A program made the position numbers and the translations under genes. Positions 1 to 8,299 of a DNA stretch of 64,000 nt are shown here, piece by piece; position 1 is the stretch's first letter, and each line of letters starts with the position of its first letter. Below the pieces are notes generated by a model, which was not told where the DNA came from, did no database searches, and saw only the letters and a list, made by a program, of their open reading frames with translations. The stretch comes from Arthrobacter sp. AZCC_0090. Lineage in GTDB: Bacteria; Actinomycetota; Actinomycetes; Actinomycetales; Micrococcaceae. The stretch covers positions 1-64,000 of the forward strand of contig NZ_JACHEE010000001.1 in NCBI RefSeq assembly GCF_014207375.1, in the 5' to 3' direction.

Positions 1-170
1 TAGAGGAACAGGGTCCCGGTGCCGATGTCGGCCTTGTCGGCGATCTGCTGCGTCGTGACATCCTCGACTCCGTGTTCAGCGAACAGCTCGCTGGCTGCGG
101 CAGTGATGCGATCGAGCTTCTGCTGCTTATTTCGCTCGCGCCGTCCGAGCGGCTGGGACGCGACAGACAT
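1..170 (-). CDS. TetR-family transcriptional repressor (N-terminal part, cut by window edge)
   Basis: About 56 codons are visible on the minus strand from an ATG at 170-168. They read as a basic N-terminal arm followed by a TetR-type helix-turn-helix (ASELFAEHGVEDVTTQQIADKADIGTGTLF in two pieces: helix 1 around residues 24-33, recognition helix region around 40-56). The ligand-binding half lies outside the window. A 14-bp sequence found 30 bp upstream of this start recurs in front of the oxidoreductase operon ending at 254, so I infer that this repressor controls both itself and that operon. Confidence 0.85.
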   Translation of the reverse strand, partial: MSVASQPLGRRERNKQQKLDRITAAASELFAEHGVEDVTTQQIADKADIGTGTLFL

Positions 171-192
171 GACGGTTCCTCCCGAAACAAAC

Positions 193-213
193 TGACTGGA
201 CTCAATTATGACT
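193..213. promoter_or_regulatory. Putative TetR operator in front of the tetR-like gene
   Basis: Positions 200-213 read ACTCAATTATGACT, identical to 3034-3047 upstream of the oxidoreductase gene. The preceding seven bases are TGACT plus a 2-bp gap here and TGAGT plus a 2-bp gap at the second site, which makes an imperfect TGAGT-NN-ACTCA inverted repeat. Only two promoter regions carry the motif, and both face genes likely to be controlled by the adjacent TetR protein. Confidence 0.6.
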
Positions 214-253
214 ATATCCCCGAGGCCAACCCGGAGTCCTTTACGCCACGTGC

Positions 254-1060
254 CTACTCTTCGTAATGGGGGAGGGCGTGTCCGTGCCTGACATAGGTGA
301 GGGCGGCGTCGACGTCGTAGGCGTGGATCGCAGAGGCCAGCGCAGTCAGCTGGCGGGAAAGGATCTCGACCGTGGTACTGGTGAAGAAGGCGTCGCGGGC
401 CGCGGTGTCGGCGAACCCCAGGATGACCGAGGCATGGAATCGTTGGTCATCGGGGTTGTCGTGGGCAACGTTAGGGGTGTCCCATAGTTTCTCGTTCCAC
501 GGCAGGAACGTCTGCGTGCGCAGTTCCTTCATCACGCTGGTATTCGAGAGGGCAGGACCGAGTTGATTGTTAACGAACTTGCGAAATTCGCCGGCGTGAA
601 CAACGTCGCGACGGCGGAGGTAGATGATGGAGCGTGAGCCCACTGTCTCTGCCCGGCTGGCGACGTCGTACCAGCGGGAAGAGTTCGGCGGGCCGGCGTA
701 GAGGAGCGTGCGGCGGAACACGTTGATCTCGTCCCTGTATGCCAGCGCGGTCTGCCTGCGCCCCTGCAGCGGGGAGAGCACGGATTGGAAGGTGACTTCC
801 GCGACGCCGTCGATCTTCCGATCCACGGGAATGATGGTCTCCACCCCGCTGGTTGCGGGCCACCGGCCGGGGTTGTGTTCGGCGAGGTGGATCTGCCGGT
901 ATTCCGCCAGGCCCGGGGTGGCTGCGATGATGCCGGAGTGCGGCCCCTTCCAGTAGTCCATGCCGGTTTGGCGGGGCTGGTCAGTGCGCACCCACAGCAG
1001 GATGGAGGAGCTGAAGTGCTTCTTCACGTCGGGTTGCGCGTTGGGCGGTGAGGTTCTCAT
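254..1060 (-). CDS. EthD/ferredoxin-like-fold (dimeric alpha-beta barrel) hypothetical protein
   Basis: 268 residues; soluble, no signal peptide. The protein has features of two repeated ferredoxin-like halves, as in EthD-type dimeric alpha/beta-barrel proteins (a central KGPHSGIIAATPGLAEYRQ stretch near residues 38-56 is typical). No catalytic residues can be assigned. It is the last gene of a minus-strand operon: its start lies 29 bp downstream of the hydrolase stop. No clear ribosome site precedes the ATG, so translation may be coupled. A role in breakdown or detoxification of the same organic substrate as its neighbours is inferred from context only. Confidence 0.6.
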   Translation of the reverse strand: MRTSPPNAQPDVKKHFSSSILLWVRTDQPRQTGMDYWKGPHSGIIAATPGLAEYRQIHLAEHNPGRWPATSGVETIIPVDRKIDGVAEVTFQSVLSPLQGRRQTALAYRDEINVFRRTLLYAGPPNSSRWYDVASRAETVGSRSIIYLRRRDVVHAGEFRKFVNNQLGPALSNTSVMKELRTQTFLPWNEKLWDTPNVAHDNPDDQRFHASVILGFADTAARDAFFTSTTVEILSRQLTALASAIHAYDVDAALTYVRHGHALPHYEE

Positions 1061-1089
1061 GGTGGCGTCGTTCTTGGTGTGTGTGCTGG

Positions 1090-1956
1090 TTAGTTGGTCA
1101 GGAACTCGACGGCCCTGGGAGCGAACTTGGCGTGGAATTGGAAGATGCCGCCGTGGCCGGAGTCGGGGTAGATGATCAGTTCAGACCCCTTGATGCGCCG
1201 ATGCAGGTCCTCGGAGAGGGTCGATGGCACCATGCGGTCGTTGTCGCCGTTGGCGATGAGTGTGGGGTGCGTGAGCGTGGACAGGTCCGATGGGGCGGAG
1301 CGGCCGAACTTCTGGATTGCCTTCAGTTGCGTCTGGAATGCACGGGTGCTGATCGGCTGGTCACGGTCGTCGGTTCGCTCCTGAAGGCGCCTGATGAACG
1401 CTTTCGCGGCGGGTTTGCCGGTGTTGTTGCGGTTGAAGAACAGGAATTCCTTGGGGTCCGACCGTGTCAGGGTTGTACGGAGGATGTCCCAGTAGGTGGT
1501 GCCGACGACCTTCTCGATGTCCTTGCCTCCTCGCGGGCCGGTTCCGGTCAGGACAAGCTTGCGGACAAGGGTGGGATGCTTGAGGGCAAGGTCCTGGGCG
1601 ATCATGCCGCCGAGTGAGAAGGAGAAGACGTCGATTTTGTCGAACCCGAGGGCCTTGATGAAGGTGTAGGCGTCGTCGGCCATTGTCTCGATACTGTCGG
1701 GGACCTGTCCGGTGGAAGCGCCGACGCCGGGCTGGTCGAAGGTGATGACGTGGCGGTTCTTCGCGACGGGGTCGATGATGCGGGGATCCCAGTTATCAAG
1801 GGTGGCTGCCAGGTGCACGAAGAACACGACGGGGATGCCGCCCTTGGGCCCCAGCTCCCGGTAGGCGTAGGTGACACCTTCGGCTGTGATGGCTTTGGTA
1901 GGTGCTATCGCGTACGAGGTAACGACAGAGTCGTGCGGGGTGCCGGTGTTGTCCAT
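1090..1956 (-). CDS. Alpha/beta-fold hydrolase
   Basis: 288 residues. The catalytic triad is visible: nucleophile Ser114 in FSFSLGGM, acid Asp240 in GDNDRMVP and His268 in DSGHGG. The nucleophile elbow is S-F-S-L-G, so the first Gly of the usual GxSxG is replaced by Ser; some haloperoxidase-like and esterase-like members tolerate this. A good ribosome site (AGGAGAAC) lies 8 bp before the ATG. It sits between a quinone oxidoreductase and an EthD-like protein in one operon, under the presumed TetR repressor. The substrate (ester, lactone or epoxide) cannot be told. Confidence 0.85.
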   Translation of the reverse strand: MDNTGTPHDSVVTSYAIAPTKAITAEGVTYAYRELGPKGGIPVVFFVHLAATLDNWDPRIIDPVAKNRHVITFDQPGVGASTGQVPDSIETMADDAYTFIKALGFDKIDVFSFSLGGMIAQDLALKHPTLVRKLVLTGTGPRGGKDIEKVVGTTYWDILRTTLTRSDPKEFLFFNRNNTGKPAAKAFIRRLQERTDDRDQPISTRAFQTQLKAIQKFGRSAPSDLSTLTHPTLIANGDNDRMVPSTLSEDLHRRIKGSELIIYPDSGHGGIFQFHAKFAPRAVEFLTN

Positions 1957-2002
1957 GACGGTTGTTCTCCTGCGTGGTTCGTGAAGTGGAAAAGGTGGCG
2001 GT

Positions 2003-3001
2003 TCAGTTGCTCAGGGCGACCACTGCTTTGCCGCGGATGCCGCCCTCGGTCAGGTACTGCAGCGCCTCTGGGGTCTGGTCGAAGCTGAAGACCTTCCCTA
2101 CGATGGGGCGCAGCACGCCGTCGTCGACCAGCGATGCGATCTGGCGCAGTTGGTCGCCGCTGGCGCGCATGAAGAGGAACTCATAGCTGACGCCGAGCTT
2201 CCTGGCGTGCCGGCGAATCTTAGTGCTGAGTACAGTGATTGCCAGGCGAAGCGCAGGATTCAGTCCGGCTTCGCGGGCGAACGCCGGATCCGGCGGTCCG
2301 GAGATACCGATGGTCTTGCCACCGGGTTTGAGGATGCGCAGTGACTTCTCAAGGTTCTCCCCGCCGAGGCTGTCGAGCACGAGGTCGTAGCCGCTGAGGA
2401 GTTGCTCGAAGTCCTGGGTGCGGTAGTCGATCACCACGTCCGCTCCGAGGTCGCGCACGAAGCCGGCGTTCGAGCCGCTCGCGGTGGTTGCAACGGTCGC
2501 GCCGAGGTGCTTGGCGAGCTGGACGGCGATAGAGCCGACCCCACCGGCTCCCGCATGAATGAGAACCTTCTGTCCGGGACGCACGTTGCCGTGCTCAACG
2601 AGGGCCTGCCATGCGGTCAGCGCCACCAGCGGCAGCGAGCCGGCCTCCTCCATGCTGGCCGATGCAGGCTTCAACGCAAGGTCATCCTCGGCGACGGCGA
2701 TGCGCTCGGCGAACGTGCCGATGCGGTCCTTATCGGGGCGGCCGTAAACCTCATCACCGGGCTTGAACCCGCGCACCTTAGACCCGACCTGCAGGACGGT
2801 GCCGGCCACGTCATTGCCGAGGATCAGCTGGAGCTTGTAGGGGAGGATTTGCTTGAACTCGCCCAGCCGGATCTTCTCGTCCAACTGGTTCAGGCCTGCC
2901 GCTTGAACCTGCACGAGCACGTCCCCTTCGCCGACGGTCGGCTCAGCAACCTCCGCTTCGCGCAGCGGCTCCTTGTACTTGGTGACGACGAACGCTCGCA
3001 T
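2003..3001 (-). CDS. Zinc-less NADPH:quinone oxidoreductase / MDR-family alcohol dehydrogenase
   Basis: 332 residues from the ATG at 3001, chosen because GGAAGGAA lies 8-10 bp upstream; a start at 3022 would place this ribosome site inside the coding region. The N-terminal GroES-like half carries GNDVAGTV, and the Rossmann motif HAGAGGVGSIAVQLAK is near residues 145-160. The structural and catalytic zinc ligands of true alcohol dehydrogenases are absent, as in quinone oxidoreductases. First gene of the three-gene operon; a TetR-type operator lies immediately upstream (3027-3047). Likely reduces a quinone or enone using NADPH. Confidence 0.9.
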   Translation of the reverse strand: MRAFVVTKYKEPLREAEVAEPTVGEGDVLVQVQAAGLNQLDEKIRLGEFKQILPYKLQLILGNDVAGTVLQVGSKVRGFKPGDEVYGRPDKDRIGTFAERIAVAEDDLALKPASASMEEAGSLPLVALTAWQALVEHGNVRPGQKVLIHAGAGGVGSIAVQLAKHLGATVATTASGSNAGFVRDLGADVVIDYRTQDFEQLLSGYDLVLDSLGGENLEKSLRILKPGGKTIGISGPPDPAFAREAGLNPALRLAITVLSTKIRRHARKLGVSYEFLFMRASGDQLRQIASLVDDGVLRPIVGKVFSFDQTPEALQYLTEGGIRGKAVVALSN

Positions 3002-3026
3002 GGCGTGGTGTTCCTTCCGCAATAAA

Positions 3027-3047
3027 TGAGTCTACTCAATTATGACT
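3027..3047. promoter_or_regulatory. Putative TetR operator/promoter of the oxidoreductase operon
   Basis: TGAGT-CT-ACTCA (3027-3038) is a perfect 5-bp inverted repeat followed by ATTATGACT. Fourteen bases (3034-3047) are identical to the site upstream of the TetR gene. A further ACTCAATTAATT half-site follows at about 3050. The site lies 26-46 bp before the start codon, where it would block RNA polymerase. Confidence 0.65.
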
Positions 3048-3061
3048 CAACTCAATTAATT

Positions 3062-3516
3062 GTCAACGGGTGGTTCGGCGATCGTTGCCGCTGTCACTGG
3101 TCGTGCCTATGCACCGCGGGACGAGAGGGGTTGACGACCCAGGGCAACGCGGTCACCCGGCAGCGGCCGTACCGCATGTCCATCTACGACGTCGCGCTCG
3201 CCGCCGCCCTACCGATACAGCGATCCCTGGGTTTGCCCGAAGGTCGAGTTCGGCCAGGCCGGGGGTGGCGGTGCGAGGATTCGCTCGTTTACGAGCAGAT
3301 CACCGGACCGATACACACTCCTCCGGGAGTCGGGAAGAGCATGCTGGCCGAGAAGGTCTCAGTACAGCTCTCTGCACGGGTTGTGCCAGGGGTGTCTTCT
3401 TGGCAGAAGGATTCCGCCCGGGAAATAGGCTCGGGCGATTGCTCGTCTCGATGTCTGTTGTGGGGCTCCAACGCGGGGCCAGGTTGAGGCGCGTTCTGGA
3501 AGGCTGGTCTGGGAAA
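3062..3516. other. Stretch with no recognisable gene
   Basis: High-GC sequence with overlapping open frames on both strands, none with a convincing ribosome site, known motif or consistent codon bias. It separates the oxidoreductase operon promoter from the 3' end of the decayed nucleotidyltransferase gene and may contain degraded coding sequence that I do not recognise. Confidence 0.4.
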
Positions 3517-4071
3517 CTATTCGTCGGGTTCAAGGGTGGTGGCTGCGTCGAGGGCGTCGTCGACGACGATGAGGTAGTTCTCCCGGCCTGCTGCTAGCGG
3601 GATGGAGTGGTCGCCGTATTTTTCGTAGGCGAGGTTGACGGCGTCGTCGGCTTGGTGATGTTGAGTTTGCGCAGGAGCCGGGCGATGTCGAGAGTATCTT
3701 TGTGCCGTTCGGCAGCGATTTTCATGGTCAGGAGAGTTTCGATGTCGGCGGCCCGGACGGTGAGCCAGTCGAGGTGTTCGAGGTCGACCCAAATGGCGTT
3801 CTCCGGGACGTAGGCTGAGGCGTTGGCGTTGAGCCAGTCCGGTGCGAGGTCGTACTCTGCTGCCATCTCGGTGACGACGGCGTTGACCGTGGCTGGGTCG
3901 GCGTAGCTGGCGTCGATGTCAGCGGTTGGGCGGTTGCCGATTCCTTGCAGGATGAGGGCGGCGCCCCCGGACGAGTTTGATGTCGCCGTGGACGCCGCGG
4001 TCTTTCAAGCGCCGGGCGAGTTCCTTGAGGAGGGCGCGGATTTGTTGGGCGGTGAGTTCTCCGCCGCTCAT
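3517..4071 (-). pseudogene. AbiEii/DUF6036-like nucleotidyltransferase, two frameshifts
   Basis: The ATG at 4071 overlaps the upstream regulator's stop (ATGA). The first frame reads MSGGELTAQQIRALLKELA and continues to a GGGGG run near 3967-3971. In the next frame the text continues as GGAALILQGIGNRPTADID, the nucleotidyltransferase core (GG then DxD) typical of AbiEii/MenT-type toxins, through to LRKLNIT near 3660. A second shift back is then needed to read ADDAVNLAYEKYGDHSIPL to the stop at 3517. Joined, the three pieces give about 184 residues with a continuous fold. Both shifts look like single-base indels in short G/C runs, so either an inactivated toxin gene or sequencing error is possible. 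Confidence 0.7.
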
Positions 4072-4688
4072 GCGGTGGCCAGGCTGCGTTCGCGGATGAA
4101 GACGTTCATCGCGGCCAGTTCCGGCGGTGTTTCGTTCATGGTGAGTTTCTTCATCGGTTCCCGGACGGTGCGGTATGACTCTGCCGGCAGCCATGCTTGG
4201 GGGAGGGGTTTGATGCGTCTGGTCCAGAGCGGGGTGGGTTGTCCTAGTCGGTGGGCGGTGTAGGCGGTGATGCCTGCCAGGGCGGCGGACCAGTGGGGTT
4301 CCTTGAGTCGGGGGCTGCGCTGAAGGAGGGGCCTTCCTGCTTTGAGGGATGCGGTGGCGTAGTCGGCGAGCATCTTGATGGCGAACTCGAAGTCCCGCGT
4401 TTCGATGAGTTGGGTGAAGGTTGCTCCGTAGTCCCGCCGTGCCGGATCATAGTCCGTGCCGCAGGGAATCGATTCGGCGGCTGCCAGGGACAGTCCCAGG
4501 GCATGGAGGACCGCGATGGTCTTTCCGAGTTCGGCGCGTTCGTGACCGGCCTCAAGGTCGACGACGAACTTGCGTGAGACCTTGGCCGCATCGGCCAGGG
4601 CCTGTTGCGAAAGTCCTTGTTCCTTTCGACGGGAACGGATGACGGCGCCGGCGGCCCCGGCGGTGTCGATGCTGTTTGCATCTGCCAA
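4068..4688 (-). CDS. XRE-family HTH protein, putative partner/antitoxin of the nucleotidyltransferase
   Basis: The N-terminal XRE helix-turn-helix reads SRRKEQGLSQQALADAAKVSRKFV followed by the conserved DLEAGHERAELGKTIAVLHALG; a C-terminal domain of about 100 residues (ending near TPPELAAMNVFIRERS) is unfamiliar in detail. I chose a TTG at 4688 because GGGAGG lies 4 bp upstream; in-frame alternatives are ATG 4700, ATG 4712 and GTG 4733. The 4-bp overlap with the downstream nucleotidyltransferase indicates a two-gene unit, matching known arrangements of HTH antitoxin plus AbiEii-like toxin. Since the toxin is frameshifted, this would be an orphan antitoxin. Confidence 0.75.
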   Translation of the reverse strand: MADANSIDTAGAAGAVIRSRRKEQGLSQQALADAAKVSRKFVVDLEAGHERAELGKTIAVLHALGLSLAAAESIPCGTDYDPARRDYGATFTQLIETRDFEFAIKMLADYATASLKAGRPLLQRSPRLKEPHWSAALAGITAYTAHRLGQPTPLWTRRIKPLPQAWLPAESYRTVREPMKKLTMNETPPELAAMNVFIRERSLATA

Positions 4689-4992
4689 GTGTCCTCCCAT
4701 GATTGATTCCATTATGTCACCGAACGGTATCACTCGCTGCTGCTGACTGTTCCTGCCGCCCCGGTTAGTGTGTGGTCATCCGGTTCCCGCCCGCCAGGCC
4801 ATGAGACGTTTGAGAGGAGGAAAGACCGCGCCATGGATCTATCGAATTCAAGGCCGTTCGTTTGGGCTGCTGCAGGCTCCCGCGCGCCGCCGCGATTGGC
4901 CACGCTCGAGCGTTGCCGCCTAGCCATCAGGACCAGATTCAGCCTGGGTGCGATGCAGAATTGCCGCGCCTCGGCAGGTGCCGCTACCGTTC

Positions 4993-5156
4993 GGATCGTG
5001 CAGCAAAGTGGGCACAAAAGAGGCGTGTACAACGTACACACCTTGGGGCGTCGGACGGGGCCGTACATCGGCCGGACTGGCTCGTATTGGGGATGCTTTC
5101 GGGAGAGCGGCGGATTTACGGGGACGGGAATGCGGTTCGAGTCCCACCTCGGGCAC
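4993..5156 (+). repeat. tRNA-ended structured repeat, copy A
   Basis: First of three similar elements (see also 9601-9747 and 13921-14091). Order: a hairpin GTGTAC-AAC-GTACAC (5025-5039); a second hairpin GGCCG-TACAT-CGGCC (5059-5073); a conserved stretch ACTGGCTCGTATTGGGG; a variable part; and a 3' tail (5136-5156) equal to a tRNA T-loop TTCGAGT, T-stem strand CCCAC and acceptor strand CTCGGGC plus discriminator A. The 5' strand of the T-stem is not present, so this is not a working tRNA. The tail looks like a leucine-type tRNA end, the usual landing site of tyrosine integrases. Confidence 0.65.
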
Positions 5157-5243
5157 GTTTTCGCAGCTTCGGGCCCTTTTTCATTGGTGTACGGCTGCCT
5201 CCTGGCTTGCTTCGCTGATCGACCGTTTGTTGTTCGTTACCTG

Positions 5244-5275
5244 TTCATGGATGTTTATGGCCTCAGCGACATGAC
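5244..5275 (+). repeat. 32-bp motif TTCATGG...GACATGAC, copy 1
   Basis: TTCATGG and GACATGAC are separated by 17 bp, exactly as at 9889-9920 and 10021-10052. The 45 bp after this copy (AAAGTTCGGTGG...CCTTGCC...GGGTG) also resembles the sequence after 10052. It may be an insertion-sequence end or a remnant of a shared flank; no transposase is nearby. Confidence 0.45.
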
Positions 5276-5519
5276 TTGGGGAAAGTTCGGTGGAGGTTTC
5301 CTTGCCGCATCGTTGGGTGTTCATGAGCTTCCTCCTGCTGCTCGGCTTCTGGTTGGCTGTTCTGCGTAATCATGGTTGGCCCTGCGGAAGGCGCCGTGAC
5401 TTGTGCCCAGTCGGTGGAAAACTGGTGCCGCCGAAGGTCCATAGACGGTCCCACCGTGCAGCCCATGATGCCCGCCGGCTTTCATCTCCGTACCCGGGAA
5501 TCGTTCTGTCTACAGCTGT

Positions 5520-5777
5520 TCATGGTTGCTCCACTTCCGCAGCGCCGGTGCCGGTGAACCGGTACCCGTTCAGCTTGAGCGCGGCCTTGTACGTGATGAA
5601 GAAAGAGTTGAGCGTTTCCGCCGATGCCAGATGGCCGGCACTTCGAATCTGGGCGAGCTCATCGGCCAACGCGAGCTTGTCGCAGTCCTGGTTCGTGGCC
5701 TTGAGCTGGTTCATGGAAGTGGAGAATGACGCCTGGACATCCGGCATCGATGAGGAATGATCATCTGTCTCGCTCAT
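5520..5777 (-). CDS. Small hypothetical protein
   Basis: 85 residues, acidic and polar at the N-terminus (MSETDDHSSSMPDVQ), with a helical middle (CDKLALADELAQIRSAGHLASAETLNSFF). No family is recognised and no strong ribosome site is seen, but the composition looks like a protein rather than a shadow frame. It stands alone between repeat A and the DNA ligase gene. Confidence 0.3.
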   Translation of the reverse strand: MSETDDHSSSMPDVQASFSTSMNQLKATNQDCDKLALADELAQIRSAGHLASAETLNSFFITYKAALKLNGYRFTGTGAAEVEQP

Positions 5778-5955
5778 TTCTGGCTAGCCGCAGCTCCGTT
5801 TGGCACGAGCCTGCCAAATTGTCAGATCTCCAAGTTGGGTCCGGTCAACTTTCATATGTACACCCTGTCGAAAGTGATTTCCCCGTCGCTCATCGAGACC
5901 TGGCCGCTGCTAGGATCTGAAGCTCGTGCAGGGTTGCACGGAAAACGCCAAACCA

Positions 5956-7551
5956 TCAATTTTGCGGGAGTGGGGCGTCTCTTCCGGAATCTGGCTCCGC
6001 CGGCGCGGGCGATACGTTTCTGCCCCCTGGTGTACGGAGCAGAGCGCGCAACGTCTGGATGGTGTCGGCCTCCGCGGCAGTCTTGTCGTCACGGTAGCGC
6101 TTGACGCGCGCGAACCGAAGGGCGATTCCACCCGGATAGCGGTGAGAGTGCTGGACGCCGTCGATGGCGATCTCGACCACGGTGACCGGCTCGGTCCACA
6201 CCGTGCCCGCCGTTCGCCGCACCTCCAACTCCTGGAACTTTTCAGTCTGCCACTGCAGCAGCGTGTCGGTGAGGCCCTTGAAAGTCTTACCCACCATCAC
6301 GTAACCGCCGGGTTCGCCGAACTCGCCAACAGGGTCCAGGGCTCCGAGGTGCAGGTTCGACAGCAGCCCGGCGCGCCGTCCTGACCCCCATTCGCAGGCG
6401 AGCACCACCAGATCGTAGGTGAGCACCGGCTTCACCTTGATCCAGTTCGAACCCCGCCGCCCTGCGGCGTAGGCCGAGCCCAGCGCCTTCACGACCACAC
6501 CCTCATGGCCGGCGGCCAGCGCATCGCGCGACACGCTCTCGGCGACCGCCGCATCCGCAGTGATTTTCCCCGGGATGCGGTGACCGGGGGCGATCCGCTC
6601 GAGCACGCCGATGCGTGTGGCCAGCGGCTCGTCGAGCAGGTCGCGCCCGTCGACGTGCAGCACGTCGAAAAACCACGGATGCAGCAGCGTGGTGCGCGCA
6701 GCGTTCGACCCGAACCGGGACATGGTCTCCTGGAACGGCCGGGGCCCGCCGTCCTCGTCGAGGGCTAGGGTCTCGCCGTCGAGGATCACATCGCGCACGG
6801 GCAGTCCGCGCACCACCTCCACCACCTCAGGCAGCCGATGGGTCACTTCGGCCAGGGTGCGGGTGTAGATGTGCACGTCGTCGCCGGCACGGTGCACCTG
6901 GATGCGTGCGCCGTCGAGCTTGTATTCCACCGACGCTTCCCCCGTCGCCTCCAGCGCCTCGCCGGCACTGGCCGCGGTTGCGGCGAGCATGGGCTGCACG
7001 GGACGCCCGACGACGAGGCCGACGGCGTCAAGCTGGGCCGCGGTGCCGGTGATCGCCAGCAGGGCGGTCCCGCCGAGATCTCCGGAGAGCATCGCTGCGC
7101 GGCGAACGGCCTCGACCGGCCGGCCGGCGGCGCGCGCAACCGCATCCGTCAGTACGCCTTCGAGTGCACCGGTACGAAGTTCTCCGAGCAGCACGCCGGC
7201 GATGAAGGCCTGCTCTCGTTCTGTGGCTTCCGCCATCAGAGTCCGAAGGGTGGCGGCGCGTTCCACGGTCGAGCCAGCGCCCGCGGCTGCCAGCAGCCGG
7301 TCCAACGCAACGTCGAGGTGGGCGATAGTGAGATTCGGCTCTGGAGCGGGCTCGCCTTTGGCCGCCCTCATGCCGCCCCAGCCGACCCCGACTCGGCCCT
7401 GGCGAGGCTTGGCGGTGAGCAAGCCGACCGCCGTCGGGATGTCCACGGGGTCGAGCCGGAGCAGCAGGCCTGCCAGTTCGTTGACCTTGGCGACCCGGGA
7501 GCGGGTGGCCGCGACGGCTTCCGAGGTCCTCGCGAGCTCATCGAGCAGCAT
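5956..7551 (-). CDS. ligB: ATP-dependent DNA ligase (LigB type)
   Basis: 531 residues, the usual length of actinobacterial LigB/archaeal-type ligases. An N-terminal DNA-binding domain (about 1-180) is followed by nucleotidyltransferase motif I EYKLDGAR with the adenylated Lys211, motif III-like FFDVLHVDG, motif IV EGVVVKAL and motif V WIKVKP, then an OB-fold domain. It would seal nicked DNA using ATP, accessory to the NAD-dependent LigA. The ATG at 7551 has no Shine-Dalgarno, so the mRNA may be leaderless. It stands alone between structured repeats A and B, so it may be part of mobile cargo, although LigB is also a common chromosomal gene. Confidence 0.93.
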   Translation of the reverse strand: MLLDELARTSEAVAATRSRVAKVNELAGLLLRLDPVDIPTAVGLLTAKPRQGRVGVGWGGMRAAKGEPAPEPNLTIAHLDVALDRLLAAAGAGSTVERAATLRTLMAEATEREQAFIAGVLLGELRTGALEGVLTDAVARAAGRPVEAVRRAAMLSGDLGGTALLAITGTAAQLDAVGLVVGRPVQPMLAATAASAGEALEATGEASVEYKLDGARIQVHRAGDDVHIYTRTLAEVTHRLPEVVEVVRGLPVRDVILDGETLALDEDGGPRPFQETMSRFGSNAARTTLLHPWFFDVLHVDGRDLLDEPLATRIGVLERIAPGHRIPGKITADAAVAESVSRDALAAGHEGVVVKALGSAYAAGRRGSNWIKVKPVLTYDLVVLACEWGSGRRAGLLSNLHLGALDPVGEFGEPGGYVMVGKTFKGLTDTLLQWQTEKFQELEVRRTAGTVWTEPVTVVEIAIDGVQHSHRYPGGIALRFARVKRYRDDKTAAEADTIQTLRALLRTPGGRNVSPAPAEPDSGRDAPLPQN

Positions 7552-7799
7552 GGCACCAGTCTGTCACGGTCGCTGTCTATGGACAGCCGCGACGCTGATC
7601 GCGGCCGCTGACCACGCAGGCGAATCGGGCCGCGCGCTGCAGATCACGGTGAACAGCTACCGCCAAGCCTCGAGCAGCAGCCAACGGCCTCACAGGGCAG
7701 CCGACGTCGAGCGACACCCAGACGGAACGGCATCAGTCGCCGACGGCCTCGCTGGGGCCAGGTGACTGTCAGTCCATCGTTGCCGGCCGCTTCGAGCAG

Positions 7800-7986
7800 A
7801 CATATGCTTCAACGCCGAAAAGGGCTACGGCTTTATCGCCAACGATGACGGTAGCGCAGACGTGTTCGCGCACTACTCCGCCATCACCCGCGGCGGATAC
7901 CGCGCCCTGGAGGAGGGCCAAAGGTTACCTTCGACATTGAACGGGGCCAAAAGGGACCGCAGGCGCAGAACTTTCGCGTTTCGTAA
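7800..7986 (+). pseudogene. Cold-shock protein (CspA family), N-terminus lost and frameshifted
   Basis: The frame reads [21 protein letters not shown] followed by AHYSAI, which is the cold-shock-domain core with RNP-1 (KGYGFI) and RNP-2-like (VFAHYSAI) motifs. The first strand (usual MxxGTVKW) is missing. A one-base deletion near 7923 shifts the frame; reading on in the next frame restores [20 protein letters not shown] and a TAA at 7984. Decayed copy; it cannot yield a full cold-shock protein. Confidence 0.8.
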
Positions 7987-7999
7987 GCTGACGCGTTTC

Positions 8000-8297
8000 G
8001 CGAGGTGGGGCAGATCGCCAATCCCCAGTTCTTTTCGCGGTCCTGCCGATTGTGTAGCGGGCGGGCTGGCTGGCAGCGCCTGGCGGCGAGGATTGCCCCA
8101 TTGGGCAGGGCTGTGGGGTTCCCTGCCGAGTCGCAGGTGTAGGTGCCGGCGTTGACGCCGGAGAGCCGGTCGTGGCCGGTGTAGGCGTAGGCCTCGTTCG
8201 GGCCGGTGATCCCGGGGCATGGTCGAGGCGGCGAGGCTGCCGACGTCGTTGCCGGTGTAGGAGAAGGAGGCCAGCGCGGCGCTGCCGGGCCTGTGTC
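8000..8297 (-). pseudogene. RHS/YD-repeat protein fragment
   Basis: On the minus strand one frame gives SAALASFSYTGNDVGSLAAS and another continues as [20 protein letters not shown] followed by [15 protein letters not shown]. The YTGxDRL and YxxDSAGNPT motifs are characteristic YD/RHS repeats of large polymorphic toxins or wall-associated proteins. At least one frameshift is present, and no start, upstream repeats or toxin domain can be seen. Only this roughly 250-bp scrap remains, jammed between the csp remnant and the end of the oxidoreductase gene. Confidence 0.65.
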
Positions 8298-8299
8298 GG

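Noticed and set aside
5100-5160. Possible tRNA gene at the 3' end of repeat A (and equally at 9747 and 14091)
   Set aside because: Only the T-loop, the 3' T-stem strand and the acceptor 3' strand are present. The matching 5' strands and an anticodon arm cannot be found upstream, so no cloverleaf can form.
4770-5369. Plus-strand open frame of 199 codons over repeat A
   Set aside because: It runs through both hairpins and the tRNA tail, and related frames at 9503 and 13846 simply reflect the same repeat; no ribosome site or protein-like pattern.
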